Part shown: piece after piece, positions 53,811 through 64,000 of the stretch
Layout of the letters: every line of letters starts with the position of its first letter
Numbering within the stretch: position 1 is the stretch's first letter
From: Campanula takesimana
Lineage: Eukaryota > Streptophyta > Magnoliopsida > Asterales > Campanulaceae
Direction of reading: 5' to 3'
Assembly: GCA_026119855.1 (NCBI GenBank)
Contig: JAOWBW010000425.1
Coordinates: 372,001-436,000, forward strand
DNA length: 64,000 nucleotides
Program-made: the position numbers and the translations under genes
Notes under the pieces: generated by a model
What the model was told of the DNA's origin: nothing
Database searches by the model: none
What the model saw: the letters and a program-made list of their open reading frames with translations, nothing else

Positions 53811-54615
53811 AGCATTTCGTTAAGTCTTTGGACGGATCCCCGTTATCCTCCAAGACCTACGTTAAGGCATTTCGTTAAGTCTTTGGACGGATCCCCGTTA
53901 TCCTCCAAGACCTCCGTTAAGGCATTTCGTTAAGCCTTTGGACGGATCCCCGTTATCCTCCAAGACCTTCGTTAAGGCATTTCGTTAAGTCTTTGGACGA
54001 ATCCCCGTTATCCTCCAAGACCTCCGTTAAGGCATTTCGTTAAGTCTTTGGACGAATCCCCGTTATCCTCCAAGACCTACGTTAAGGCATTTCGTTAAAT
54101 CTTTGGACGGATCCCCGTTTTCCTCCAAGACCTCCGTTAAGGCATTTCGTTAAGTCTTTGGATGGATCCCCGTTATCCTCCAAGACCTCCGTTAAGGCAT
54201 TTCGTTAAGTCTTTGGACGGATCCCCGTTATCCTCCAAGACCTACGTTAAGGTATTTCGTTAAGTGTTTGGACGGATCTCCGTTATCCTCCAAGACCTAC
54301 GTTAAGGCATTTCGTTAAGTCTTTGGACTGATCCCCGTTATCCTCCAAGACATACGTTAAGGCATTTCGTTAAACCTTTGGACGGATCCCCGTTATCCCC
54401 CAAGACCTCCGTTAAGGCATTTCGTTAAGTCTTTGGACGGATCCCCGTTATCGTCCAAGACCTCCGTTAAGGCATTTCGTTAAGTCTTTGGACGGATCCC
54501 CGTTATCCTCCAAGACCTACGTTAAGGCATTTTGTTAATTCTTTGGACGGATCCCCGTTATCCCCCAAGACCTCCGTTAAGGTATTTCGTTAAGTCTTTG
54601 GACGGATCCCAGTTA
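53811..54615 (+). repeat. 55-bp minisatellite, about 14.5 copies
   Basis: The unit contains CATTTCGTTAAGTCTTTGG, ACGGATCCCCGTTATCCTCC and AAGACCTMCGTTAAGG. Copies differ by a few substitutions. The unit length is not a multiple of three, so it is not coding. Tandem repeats in the leader are typical of Ogre elements. Confidence 0.95.
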
Positions 54616-54990
54616 TCCTCCAAGAAGCCGGTGAAATATTTGGATAGATCCCCATTATCCTCCAAGGCACCCGTTAATCCTTTGGTAGGATCCTAGTTAT
54701 CCTCCAAGAAGCCGGTGAAATCTTTGGATAGATCCTCGTTATCCTCCAAGGTACCCGTTAAATCTTTGGTAGGATCCCAGTTATCCTCCAAGAAGCCGGT
54801 GAAATCTTTGGATAGATCCCCGTTATCCTCCAAGGCACCCGTTAAATCTTTGGTAGGATCCCAGTTATCCTCCAATAAGCCAGTGAAATCTTCGGACGGA
54901 TCCCCGTTTTCCTCTAAGACCCCCGTCAATCTTTGGATAGATCCCCGTTATCCTCCAAGATGTTCGTTAAACCCCTAGGCGTCATTCCCT
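54616..54990 (+). repeat. 84-bp (2 x 42) minisatellite related to the first
   Basis: Alternating 42-bp half-units (AAGAAGCCGGTGAAATCTTT and AAGGCACCCGTTAAATCTTT) share the GTTATCCTCCAAG core with the 55-bp array. About four double units are present, decaying at the right. It is open in one frame only because 42 is divisible by three. Confidence 0.9.
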
Positions 54991-55248
54991 AGGTCCCCTT
55001 TTTGAGATTCTCGTCAAATCCCTAGGAGTAGTCCCCTAGGAAGTCAAGTCCTTGGGAGGATCCCCGTTATCTTCTAAGGAGTCGGTCAAGTCTTTGAATG
55101 AATCCCCCGTTTCCCTCCAAGAAGTCGGCTACAACCATGGATTCGAGATCCCATTTGATCCCGTTCACCTTTCACCCATAGGTCTAAGCCTAGCGGTCGT
55201 GTCCCATTTGTAGCATGAGCATCCACCCAATGATTACCTGAGCCTAAG

Positions 55249-56580
55249 TTGCATTCTGTCTCTGCTGCAGCGAGAATGAAGTGGAAAAGAGCACCGTGTC
55301 ACCGCTTGTTCCGCATTGAGTCCGAGGGTTCCTCAGCCGCTACAATCCCTCCACGCCGGAACCTTGGAATGACCGGCTCAGAGGAAAATAGTTGGGAAAG
55401 CAATGCCGCAAATGGTCAGACCAGCCCAACCAAAGAAGAGTTGCTCCAAGCTTTGGAAGCCTCCAGGGCTCGGGAAGAGATTACCAAGAAACACTACGAG
55501 GAAGCACGAGACCGGTTTGTCGGGTCAATGAGATGAAAAGACGTTAAGGTTTTGTTTCAGACGGACCGGTCCTTCGTTGAGGTTTTTGACCATGAGGAAG
55601 GGGTCGAAACCACAACCAAACTCCACCCCCTCAACCTTGCGAAAACACCAAACCCCCTCACTCTCCGTTTCAACACGTCACCACTCAAAGCTTGCCTCCC
55701 ACTCAAGCTCCATACACTCCGCCTTACCCGGATCTAACATTCCATTTGGGTTGCCTCCCATAAACACCCATGTCTCACCATTCACACCGATCATGCCTCG
55801 ACCATCACTCCCACGAGGTCTTCCTAATTATACTCCCTCTTAGTTTGAGGTGGCTAATCAAATCCCAAGAACTCAGTCACCATATGTGGATAATTAGCCA
55901 ACCACTGGATTCTGAGGTGACGCGTATCATTTCTACGGTCCGAGACCTTTTGGACCACAAGTTCATTACGTACCTCCGAGATCCATTCCTGCGAATAACC
56001 AGGGTTATGGATATGCCTACACCCCTCCACCCCCGCAGGATCCTCTCAATCATCTATTGGGAAGGAGAAAGAAAATGGAAGTTCAGTATGAAAGGACACT
56101 CAATGAGCACCCCTTTTCATTGAATAGTAATGATTCTCATCCCCGCCGCGCTCTGACCAACAATGGAAGAAGAGCCAAACGCCAATCCAGACCCCGTTTC
56201 ATAAGGTTTGAGGATTTCGGAATGCCTATAAGCAAGGTATTTATGAGATTGGTTAAGCAAGGCCTCGCAAAGCCTCTGTCAACTTCCAACCCAAAAACCC
56301 TGAGAAGTATCTCGATGTTAACAAGAAGTGTGCCAATACCGACGAGTGCCCTGCTGTGAAACGTATCATTCTGGGTTTGATTGGGGAAGGAAAGCTTGAA
56401 CCCCCTCATGCCTCCGCCACAGCCAACAGCCCGAGTGTCAATGTGCTTGGGATCGATGTCTGTAGGGCTAAATGCCCCGGGTTGGGAAATTGATGGTGTT
56501 GTGGTCACCGTAACAGAGAGCAAAATCTCAAAAACCCCTTCCACCGACCTCCCCTCAGGAAAGGTCAAAGTCCACTGTTA
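55249..56580 (+). pseudogene. Ogre/Tat-like gag remnant
   Basis: An N-terminal piece ends SPTKEELLQALEASRAREEI (55249-55536). A Gag C-terminal region spread over frames follows, with FIRFEDFGMPISKVFMRLVK near 56205 and KYLDVNKKC...DECPAVKRII near 56310-56370, then EGKLEPPHA. This is the segment between capsid and protease in Ogre-like elements. The usual knuckle is incomplete and frameshifts occur near 55540, 56120 and 56300. Protease, most of RT and integrase are missing downstream. Confidence 0.55.
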
Positions 56581-58058
56581 GAATGTGTAATAAGCCTTTA
56601 GGGAAAGTCAGTTAAAATGTCTGTTAGGTCTAGTTAGAATCTTGACTCCCCGGTTAGTGCTATGTGGTGACCCTTTTGAATCCATTGTCAATTTTCTTAA
56701 TGAAATTATTATTATCATTACTACATTTTTAAAAGTTTACATAAAAAATGTGTGTGAGTCTTTTACTCAAATAAAAAAATGTGTGTGTGTCAATCCTTAT
56801 AAAAAAAAATAAAAAAATGTGTGAGTCTTTTGCTAAAAAAAAATGTGTGTGTCAATCCTCATTCAAAAAAAATGGAGATCGAGTTTTCTTAAAATAAAAG
56901 GTCAATTCTTTTCTAAAAGGTTAATCCGCTAATGAGGCGTTCCTCTCAAATCGTGGTTAAAATTTCACCTTGAGGTTTAAAATGCTAAAGTCCTTTGTGG
57001 TCTTGTCCACCGGAAACATAGACCAAGGAGCCCACATCCGAATTGGCGCCCACATGAACAAGAAGATCAAAGCAAGTTGGGACACCGCCCACAAGGAGAG
57101 GCCCATGCTTCGAAACCCAAGGGTGGGTACATAAAATGGAAAACCATACCCTCGCCGAATGCCATGCATGAGGTTACGCACCTCGAAAGGAAGTCGCCAA
57201 AAGGAGATGGCCAAAGACGAACTCAGTAATTGCAATGCCAAGCCAAATCGAAGCCTCGCGAGATCTTTCCCGATGACACGGAGCCCGAGTTCCCCGTGGA
57301 AGACATGGAATGTGCCGCCGACAACCCCTCCAACAATTGGGGAAGAAAATGGACCATCACACTTTATAGTAACCCATTCCCAAAAAAAAAAAAAAAAAAA
57401 AAAGAAAAAAAGGAAAAAAAAAAGAGTGATGAGTCTTCCAGCCTCGTAGGATCTAGACTTTCATAAAAGTCCGTCCCGGACTGTGTCTTTTTATTTTTGC
57501 AAAGGTCCGAACTTGGACATGTATGTACAAAGTTATCTCAATAAAAGAGTCATTTCCATTCTCTTTTCTCTAGACTTGAGACATTATTTGCAATATACAT
57601 TTACTCTTGAAATTGCCTTGCTTGTTATGATCAATTAATTGCTACGTCCCTAAAATAATGAATTGACTTCTAAGCATACTAGTCAATAACGACTCATTAA
57701 GGACGAATGGACCTAAATCGAATGAAAAATGCTAAATGCAAACAATTAATCTTGATGTGAATAAATGTTGTGATCAATTGGCATGAAGAAACCATTAATG
57801 GCAAGTCTTCCCTCATACACTTCCCCGATACACAACCCGATACACCTTTCTGAGACAAATTCCTGATGCACATCAAAGGCATCCCGAGACAGTGAAAAGG
57901 TGAGGACGTTGTTGCTCAACCACCAAGATTCAACCGTGATCGCACGTGCGCAACCAAGCAAAGGGCTTCCCGATCGTCAAAATCAAAGCTAGAATTGATA
58001 AAGGGCTGCAGGAAAGCCAATACCCAAGATAGCAAGCTGGGGATATTGTTTACTTCCT

Positions 58059-58095
<37 letters not shown>

Positions 58096-58285
58096 TAAGA
58101 GGGAAAGGAAATGAATGTATGGAAAGAAGGGAAGGAAATGGTGAAAACGAAGTTTGCCTCAAAAGGAGTTCACACCAAAGAGGGTTCACCCCAAGAGGTC
58201 CATCTCAAGGAGTTCACCCAAAGAAAAGTGAGCAACAACGTCCTCCGAGACAACAACAAAAGAAAGCCAATGTTATTCAAATATA
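56581..58285 (+). pseudogene. Ogre-like pol/3' debris
   Basis: Mostly non-coding. Near 57260-57370 a short frame (DDTEPEFPVEDMECAADN then KWTITLYSN) resembles the entry to the second RNase H of Tat/Ogre pol, weakly. A-rich runs occur at 57379-57422 and 58064-58093. The internal deletion of pol, between gag and here, is inferred. Confidence 0.35.
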
Positions 58286-59766
58286 TGTTTAGGACATAGA
58301 ATTGCTTAATCCCAATCATAGTTATCACTTAGGTTCCCCCAATTTTATTAGAACCTTTGTAAGGTACCCTTAGGATTCTTTGTGACCATGTACAGGTGTA
58401 TTCCAACTCTTCAATCATGGCAAACAAGCAAAAGGAAGCAAAATCAGCAGACCAGAATTCAACATGCCGATCAACTTACTACTCAAGTTGCCGATGACAC
58501 AAATAATCAGCAAGGACAATCTGAACCTTACTGACAGTCACGTTTTGTTGTTCTATCTCAATGTCAACTTACTGATTGTCTCTGTCCTTTCTGTACTATC
58601 TTATCAGAAAGTTGTTAAACTTCTCTGTCATGATTACTCCACCGTCTGACACATAGCTTGTTTTAGCTATACTTTGTCCCTACTTGCTTTTTGCAGGTAA
58701 CCGGTTGAGAGAAAGATGTCTTTACCCATCAGACTTTTCCAAGCATGCGTGTACTCCATATATTTGCCATTAATGCAGAAGATACCGCATTTAATGCTCC
58801 TCAACTACCCAGCTGGATATTCAAATTACAAGCCTTCTTCTACAAGACTCAAGACATTCACTCCTCTTATAAATAGAGGACTTAGAGCATTAAAGACGGT
58901 TGGTGAAAATAGAGCATTGAAGAGAGTTGAATGTTTTAGAGTATTCATTGAAGCTCAAACATTCTGTCCTAATAATCATTAGATCATTTAATAGGACATA
59001 CACTTGTGCACCAACTCAACAACAATGTTAGTATTCCCGAACTAGATCATTTAAGGAATACGTTGTTTGAGTTATTCGCACACCCACCTGAGTGAGATAA
59101 GTTCTATTGGACTTGCCGCTCAAAAACACTTAGTCAGATCTGTATTATGATCCATTAGTGATCTCTAGAATTTAGTCTTTGTTTCCGGCAAAGCCGTGCT
59201 TGTAATAGACTAGAGATATCTAATGGTACTCTTAACCCAAATCCAAGTTCTGACCAAACATGGTAGAGGACATAGCAGTATTTACACTGTGAACCTCTCC
59301 AAATCATTGTGTCCCTGTTGTTTACTTTATCCTTGCCGGTTGGAACTCTGTCACCGGCAGATCGTATATGTTTGTACTGATTCATTGTAATTTCCATTGA
59401 CCAATCTCTTGAAACTGCATTGAACTTTTAGAAATTACTTTGTGTTAAACCAAGCTCTCAAAACCTTTCTCATACTGATTTTGTGTGAGTTAAAACCAAG
59501 TCATATCTTCTCCGCTACGCTTACTGATAATAGTTTGCAAACTGATAAGTGACTTTGCTTCTAAAGTGTTTCCTTTAAAAAGTTTTAAAAAGGCTATTCA
59601 CCCCCTCCCCCTCTAGCCTATTTTCCTACCAATTGGGCCTAACAGCCAACTTCAATAAAAGACGGCCAAACTACGGCGACCTGAGCTCCTCACATTGAGG
59701 GGAACGTAGGCAACCTTCGGGTCCGGTCATAGCATGAAATGAATCCATCAAATCTCGGTCCTAACA
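58286..59766 (+). repeat. Putative 5' LTR of the SIRE-like element
   Basis: The end at 59766 is fixed by the primer site. The start is inferred from the mirrored TGTTTAGGAC/GTCCTAACA ends. A TATA box TATAAATA lies at 58868-58875. About 130 bp before the end (59637-59765) repeat the context CCTAACaATTGG and may be an insertion or duplication. Confidence 0.45.
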
Positions 59767-59767
59767 A

Positions 59768-59780
59768 TTGGTATCAGAGC
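59768..59780 (+). other. tRNA-iMet primer binding site
   Basis: TTGGTATCAGAGC, the standard Ty1/copia primer site, one base after the LTR end. Confidence 0.9.
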
Positions 59781-59830
59781 TTGGAATTTTGAAAGAAATT
59801 TCCAAGCTTTGCAGCTTTTTTGCCGATACC

Positions 59831-61144
59831 ATGGCAGGAAAAATCATGCAGTCATTCAACATCACTACCATCCCATTGTTAAATGTCAACGAGTTTGGTG
59901 TCTGGAAATCTCGTATGATAAAGTATATGAACTCAATCGATGATCGGTTGATGAAGGTCATAGAAGGTGGTCCAATAATTCCTTTAAAAGTCTCAACCAC
60001 CTATAGACCTATTCCCTCCACTCCGCTGACACAACATGCTGATCGTGACACTGAACAAGAAACCCATGTTCAGATTGAAGAAACTTTGGTTGAGAAACCA
60101 AGAGAGGAATGGACTAAGGACGACAAACTTTCAGCTGCCCTAGATGGAAAAGCATGCCACATTATCTCTTGTGGTTTGGACGACAAGCAATATAAACTCA
60201 TTGACTTGTGCTCCATGGCTCAAGAATTCTGGAACAAGCTCCTTGCATACTTTAAAGGTGATGGGCAGGTGAAGGACAACAAACTCTACGATTGTATTGC
60301 TGAGTTTGAATCCTTCAAGAAACTAGATGGTGAATCACTAAGGAGTGCCTACGACAGATTCTGCGAGGTAAGTAATTTATGTGCTTCATTAGGTAAGGTT
60401 TATACTATGAAAGACCTGAATATTCGTTTTCTAAGTTCTTTGGGAAATGAGTATCATACCAAGGTCACCGCTGTTAGAGAAGTGAGAGACTTGAATAAGA
60501 CTTCTATTCAGAATCTTGTGTCTAGTCTATTTCTGTATGAGAGAGAACTGCAAAAACTTAACATTCTCGATAAAAAATTTAAAAACTTGTCTCTATCAGC
60601 TCAGTCACAGATATCCTTCCCTTCAAACAAATTTCCTCCTGTAGATCCCCATCCAACACCTTGCTGTTCCAAAACCCCAGAAACAAGCTCAGAGCAACCT
60701 ATGGAAGAAGATGAATTTGCCGCCTTCGCTAGGAACTACAAAAGGTTTAAAGACTTCAAAAGGATGCAGAAAGGAAGCTGCCAGCAAACAAAACCATTCA
60801 CACCAGCATTTCAAAAACCACCAAGTTATCACAAACCCTCAACGAGTGCTACCGACGGAAAGAACAACAAAGGTGATCTTGTCTGCTTCAACTGCAGAAA
60901 ACCTGGTCACTTTGCTTCCAAATGTCCCCAACCAAAATATGAGTATGTGAGGAAGTCATTCAGCAAGAGACATCCTAAGTCTCGAAGCTTGGTTGCCGAT
61001 GAAAGCGCAGAAAAGGCCTTGCCGGTTTGGTGTGAAACTGACTCAGACGAAGATGCCGATGAAGATGAAGATGCCTATGTAAGCTTTGTTGCTCTAGACC
61101 TGGAAGATGCCGATTTATCATCATTGCCTACTCCAGTCTACTGA
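59831..61144 (+). CDS. Copia Gag polyprotein
   Basis: I chose the ATG at 59831 (MAGKIMQSFNITT) because the upstream ATG-less stretch overlaps the primer site. The protein has the UBN2/Gag core (VWKSRMIKYMNSIDDRLMKV, AYDRFCEVSNLCASLGKVY, LNIRFLSSLGNEYHTKVTAV) and a CCHC knuckle CFNCRKPGHFASKC near 60890. An acidic tail with DSDEDADEDEDAYV precedes the stop. It would form the particle that packages retrotransposon RNA. About 437 residues are uninterrupted. The stop at 61142-61144 may be natural or an early lesion, since pol sequence continues in other frames. Confidence 0.85.
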   Translation: MAGKIMQSFNITTIPLLNVNEFGVWKSRMIKYMNSIDDRLMKVIEGGPIIPLKVSTTYRPIPSTPLTQHADRDTEQETHVQIEETLVEKPREEWTKDDKLSAALDGKACHIISCGLDDKQYKLIDLCSMAQEFWNKLLAYFKGDGQVKDNKLYDCIAEFESFKKLDGESLRSAYDRFCEVSNLCASLGKVYTMKDLNIRFLSSLGNEYHTKVTAVREVRDLNKTSIQNLVSSLFLYERELQKLNILDKKFKNLSLSAQSQISFPSNKFPPVDPHPTPCCSKTPETSSEQPMEEDEFAAFARNYKRFKDFKRMQKGSCQQTKPFTPAFQKPPSYHKPSTSATDGKNNKGDLVCFNCRKPGHFASKCPQPKYEYVRKSFSKRHPKSRSLVADESAEKALPVWCETDSDEDADEDEDAYVSFVALDLEDADLSSLPTPVY

Positions 61145-61257
61145 GATCCATCTCCTCCAAGAACCCAGTCAGAGAAGAAGCTACTGGAAGACCTCAACCT
61201 CACTTCAAATAGATTAGTGTCAAAGCAGAGAACCCAAATGGATACAGAGTTCACCAA

Positions 61258-62380
61258 GTGGGAACCTCACATTATGGTCAGTGTAACTCTATACAATTCA
61301 CTACCATCAAACCTAAACCCCTACCAATGACCCGAAAATTCTCATTCACTGAACATCCAAGCATTGCCAAAAGCTTATCTAAACCCATCTCTTCTCTACC
61401 TGACTTCTCTCCCAAACCTATTCCCTCTGCCACCAAAATTTCAGCTAATCCTTTTCCTGAAATATCTAAAGCTGAAATGGTAGAGACAATGGATGAACTT
61501 TTTATTGATCATGAGAAGCTGAGTAGCGTTCATAAAGTGATGGCTGCTGATTTCAATAGAATTTCTGCAGAGAATGACTTGCTTGTGTCTGAACTTAAGG
61601 TTCTCAAAGGACATGAGCTTGAGTCTATTCTTCTAAAGAAAGAAAACCTGGATCTCAAAAGCCAAGTAGCAGTATTGAGAGCTCAGATCGAAAATCTTGT
61701 GAAAAGAAACAATCATCTAACCATGAAGTTTGATTCTTACGCAAAATCTAGAGCTGCTGTTGAAACAATCCTTCAGACCCAAATGTCATCTAAGGACCAA
61801 TCTGGGTTAGGTTTTGTTACCAACAGCAGTAGCTCTACTGAAACTTGTGCGACCGAGAAAAAGGATGAGAAAGTTGAATGTAATTCTGTTAACTCAGTGC
61901 ATGTGAATGCTAAGCCTGCAGTATACAGTGCTGTGGCGATGAAGTATCCTAAGAACCAGAACCCTAGGAAAGATAAGCAAAAACAAAGTCAAGATAAGGT
62001 TGCTGATACTGGATCTGTCGATAACGGTATTCTTGGTAAATATATCAGCAGAGCAAATGCTACCGATCTAACTACTTTTGTTGCCGATGGACAAGTGCCT
62101 AACAAGGTAACTGCTAAAGGTAAACAAAATAGAAAGAAAGGTAACACTATCACCTTTAAACTTACTAAGTTTGTGCCTGTTTAATCCTCTAGTTCTACCG
62201 ATGCACTGACTAAACAGAATAATGTTCTACCGACTCTACAGTCTATCAATCAAGTGATATGTTCTAATTGTTCTGATTATGGTCACAAGGCTCATGAATG
62301 CCTCTTGAAGCACCTGTCTGGACCCACTGAGGTTACATCCTCAAGTGGTGGCCAGATGTGGTTCCCAAAGAGGAACTAAC
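61258..62380 (+). pseudogene. Copia Gag-pol linker with coiled coil and second CCHC
   Basis: Open from 61258 to 62184. The Lys/Glu-rich part has heptad-like Leu spacing (VAVLRAQIENLVKRNNHLTM). After the stop at 62182-62184 the frame continues with CSNCSDYGHKAHEC, a second CCHC motif near 62259. A linker of this kind occurs in SIRE-type elements. The frame differs from both Gag and protease, so frameshifts separate them. Confidence 0.6.
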
Positions 62381-62438
62381 CCTCTGACCCAAAAATAAGG
62401 GGGACCATAAGCATACCATTTTATTTCAGGAATGCTTC

Positions 62439-64000
62439 ATGGCCTCAACTGGTGCAAGCAAGGATTTGTGGATTCTAGATAGTGGCTGCTCAAGACACAT
62501 GACAGGATTTGCAGATCTACTTGCCGATATTTCAGAAGCATCAGGTCCCCCAGTAGTTTTCGGTGATAATGCCAAAGGAAAAATCATCGGTATTGGTACC
62601 ATCAAGAGAGGTGCAGTTACTGTACAGAAGGTCTCTCTAGTAGATGGCTTGAAACACAACCTTTTATCTATATCACAATTCTATGATAAAGGGATGTAAT
62701 GTGTATTTACTACTTCCAGTTACTATGTGAAAGACATTACTTCCAATGAAACCCTTCTCACTGGCAAAAGAAAAGGTAACATTTATGCAGTAGACTTAAG
62801 TGCTATTACTGGTGTTTCTAATGTTTGTTTTGTAGCTAAAAACATCAGTGAGAACTCATGGCTATGGCACAAGAGACTCAGTCACTTGAACTTCAAATAT
62901 CTATCCAAGCTTGCTGGTTCAAATCTGGTTACCGGTTTACCTCAAGTGTCTGCTGATCAAGTAAAGAAATGCAAGGCTTGTCAACTTGGAAAACAACATA
63001 AATCATCCTTCCAAAGCAAACCCTGCATGTCAACATCTAAGTGCCTCCAAATGCTACATATGGATCTATTTGGCCCCACAACTACAGCAAGTACTGGGGG
63101 AAGTAGATATACCTTGGTTGTAGTAGATGATTTCTCTAGATATACTTAGGTGGAAACTTTCAGTCACAAAGATGACACATATGCCGTTGCTACCAAGTTA
63201 TTTAGACTACTACAAACCCAGAAAGAAAGCGATAGCATCAGTATGAGATCAGACAATGGCACTGAATTCAAGAACAATGGTATTGCTCAGTATTGTGATG
63301 ATCATGGCATAGACCACAACTTCTCAGCTGCCGGCACACCACAACAAAATGGTGTCATTGAGAGAAAGAACAGAACTCTCATTGAAGCTGGTAAGACCAT
63401 GATTGCTGAAGCTAGGCTGCCGAAATACTTTTGGGCTGAAGCCATCAATACCGCCTACTTCACTCAGAACAGATCTCTCATCAACAAATTCCATAACAAG
63501 ACCCCTTTTGAACTCTGGAGAGGCAGAATTCCCAACATTGGATTCTTCAAGATTTTTGGCTGCAAATGTTACGTGCTCTACAACGGTAAGGAGCACAGAG
63601 GTAAATTTGATGAGAAAGCTGATGAAGGAATCTTTGTTGGATACGCTAAACATAGTAAGGCCTTTCGAGTTTTTAATAAGAAACTTTTGAAAATTGTTGA
63701 ATCTGTTCATGTAACCTTTGATGAATTTGATTTTTTTTTAGAGTCTGACAAGGCTCCAAATAGTACTGATGCTTCTAGTATTCATGAGACAGGTGAATCC
63801 AGTAATTCTAACCCTGCAGGTCAAGTACCAGCTACTGATCCAGTCATTTCAGTAGAAGAACCAGCAGATACTCAGTATTTCCCATTATCGGCAGAACATG
63901 ATCATACCGATAACTTTCATAATCCATTTGCCGATGCAAACTCTGCTGATCATCCTGAAGATAGATCCAGCCCTCAACCTATTTCTGTTATAAGACCTAA
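62439..64000 (+). pseudogene. Copia protease-integrase, two in-frame stops, open to window edge
   Basis: The frame starts near the protease motif WILDSGCSRHMTG (62469), then runs through the pre-integrase GAG_pre-integrs block (WLWHKRLSHLNFKYLSKLAG, with CKACQLGKQ) and the integrase core (MDLFGPTTTAS, MRSDNGTEFKNN, GTPQQNGVIERKNRTLIEAG), so the D, D and E residues are present. KIFGCKCYVL and the C-terminal IFVGYAKHSKAFRVF follow. Two stops in the same frame (62697-62699 and 63147-63149) break it. The tail after 63720 is the variable region before RT. The RT and RNase H lie beyond the window. Confidence 0.85.

Larger units (their letters stand above)
58286..64000 (+). mobile_element. SIRE-like Ty1/copia retrotransposon, right end outside the window
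   Basis: A putative LTR (58286-59766) starts TGTTTAGGAC and ends GTCCTAACA, nearly mirrored. The tRNA-iMet primer site follows directly, then gag, a second CCHC region, protease and integrase in copia order (integrase before RT). The window ends between integrase and RT. Stops and frameshifts make it non-autonomous. Confidence 0.8.

Noticed and set aside
53811..54615. CRISPR-like or protein-coding repeat
   Set aside because: Units are contiguous without spacers and the 55-bp period breaks any reading frame.
54693..54978. Repeat proteins on either strand (EDNGDPSKDFTG or SKTPVKSLVG types)
   Set aside because: They result from a 42-bp repeat that happens to keep frame. The neighbouring 55-bp array of the same origin does not.
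1..64000. Bacterial or organellar insertion
   Set aside because: No bacterial-type operons, rRNA, plastid or mitochondrial genes were seen. All recognisable genes are nuclear plant genes or plant transposons.

Overview
This window is nuclear DNA from a flowering plant, most likely a eudicot. It holds two spliced host genes with canonical GT-AG introns, surrounded by nested plant transposons: Ty3/gypsy of the Tat/Ogre type, Ty1/copia, Mutator-like (MULE), PIF/Harbinger, Stowaway MITEs, Helitron ends, LINE and tRNA-derived SINE. A run of 100 Ns at 42025-42124 shows that this is a draft assembly. I cannot name the species from sequence alone.

Layout. 1-10191 is transposon mosaic: AT-rich palindromic arrays next to Helitron-like ends (2339 and 5396), a Harbinger MITE (2681-3527), a foldback MULE with a perfect 9-bp target duplication (3717-4650) inside a LINE-derived RNase H fragment, a SINE (6060-6361), and a decayed autonomous Harbinger element with transposase and SANT-like genes (about 6766-10191). 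10323-12216 is a Pack-MULE carrying an antisense fragment of cytosolic ribosomal protein uS9 (RPS16). 12251-18375 is a second, larger MULE encoding a plant mobile domain (PMD) protein, the C-terminal remnant of a transposase and an OTU cysteine protease domain. It has three clusters of short TCTCGTGT/ACACGAGA palindromes.

18590-22185 is a five-exon host gene of the DUF212 acid-phosphatase/haloperoxidase-related family. 22866-34902 is a young full-length Tat-lineage gypsy retrotransposon. Its LTRs are 658 bp with two differences, its target duplication is CATAT, its gag-pol frame has one in-frame stop, it carries eight copies of a 74-bp hairpin-rich repeat, and it has an antisense gene. 35727-41744 is a 13-exon gene for the condensin I kleisin CAP-H. 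Four of its introns hold Stowaway-like MITEs, and three single-base frame breaks need explaining.

42125-45765 is a decayed copia element on the minus strand. 47556-49863 is a retroposed SINE-LINE chimera bounded by one 15-bp target duplication. It lies in sequence resembling a long Ogre-type LTR, which ends at a tRNA-Arg-type primer site (52375). That primer site is followed by two minisatellites and gag/pol debris to about 58100. From about 58286 to the window edge is a SIRE-like copia element: LTR, tRNA-iMet primer site, gag, protease and integrase, with stops and frameshifts.

The two host genes are functionally unrelated. The rest of the window documents successive and nested insertions, several of which can be dated or ordered from their target-site duplications.
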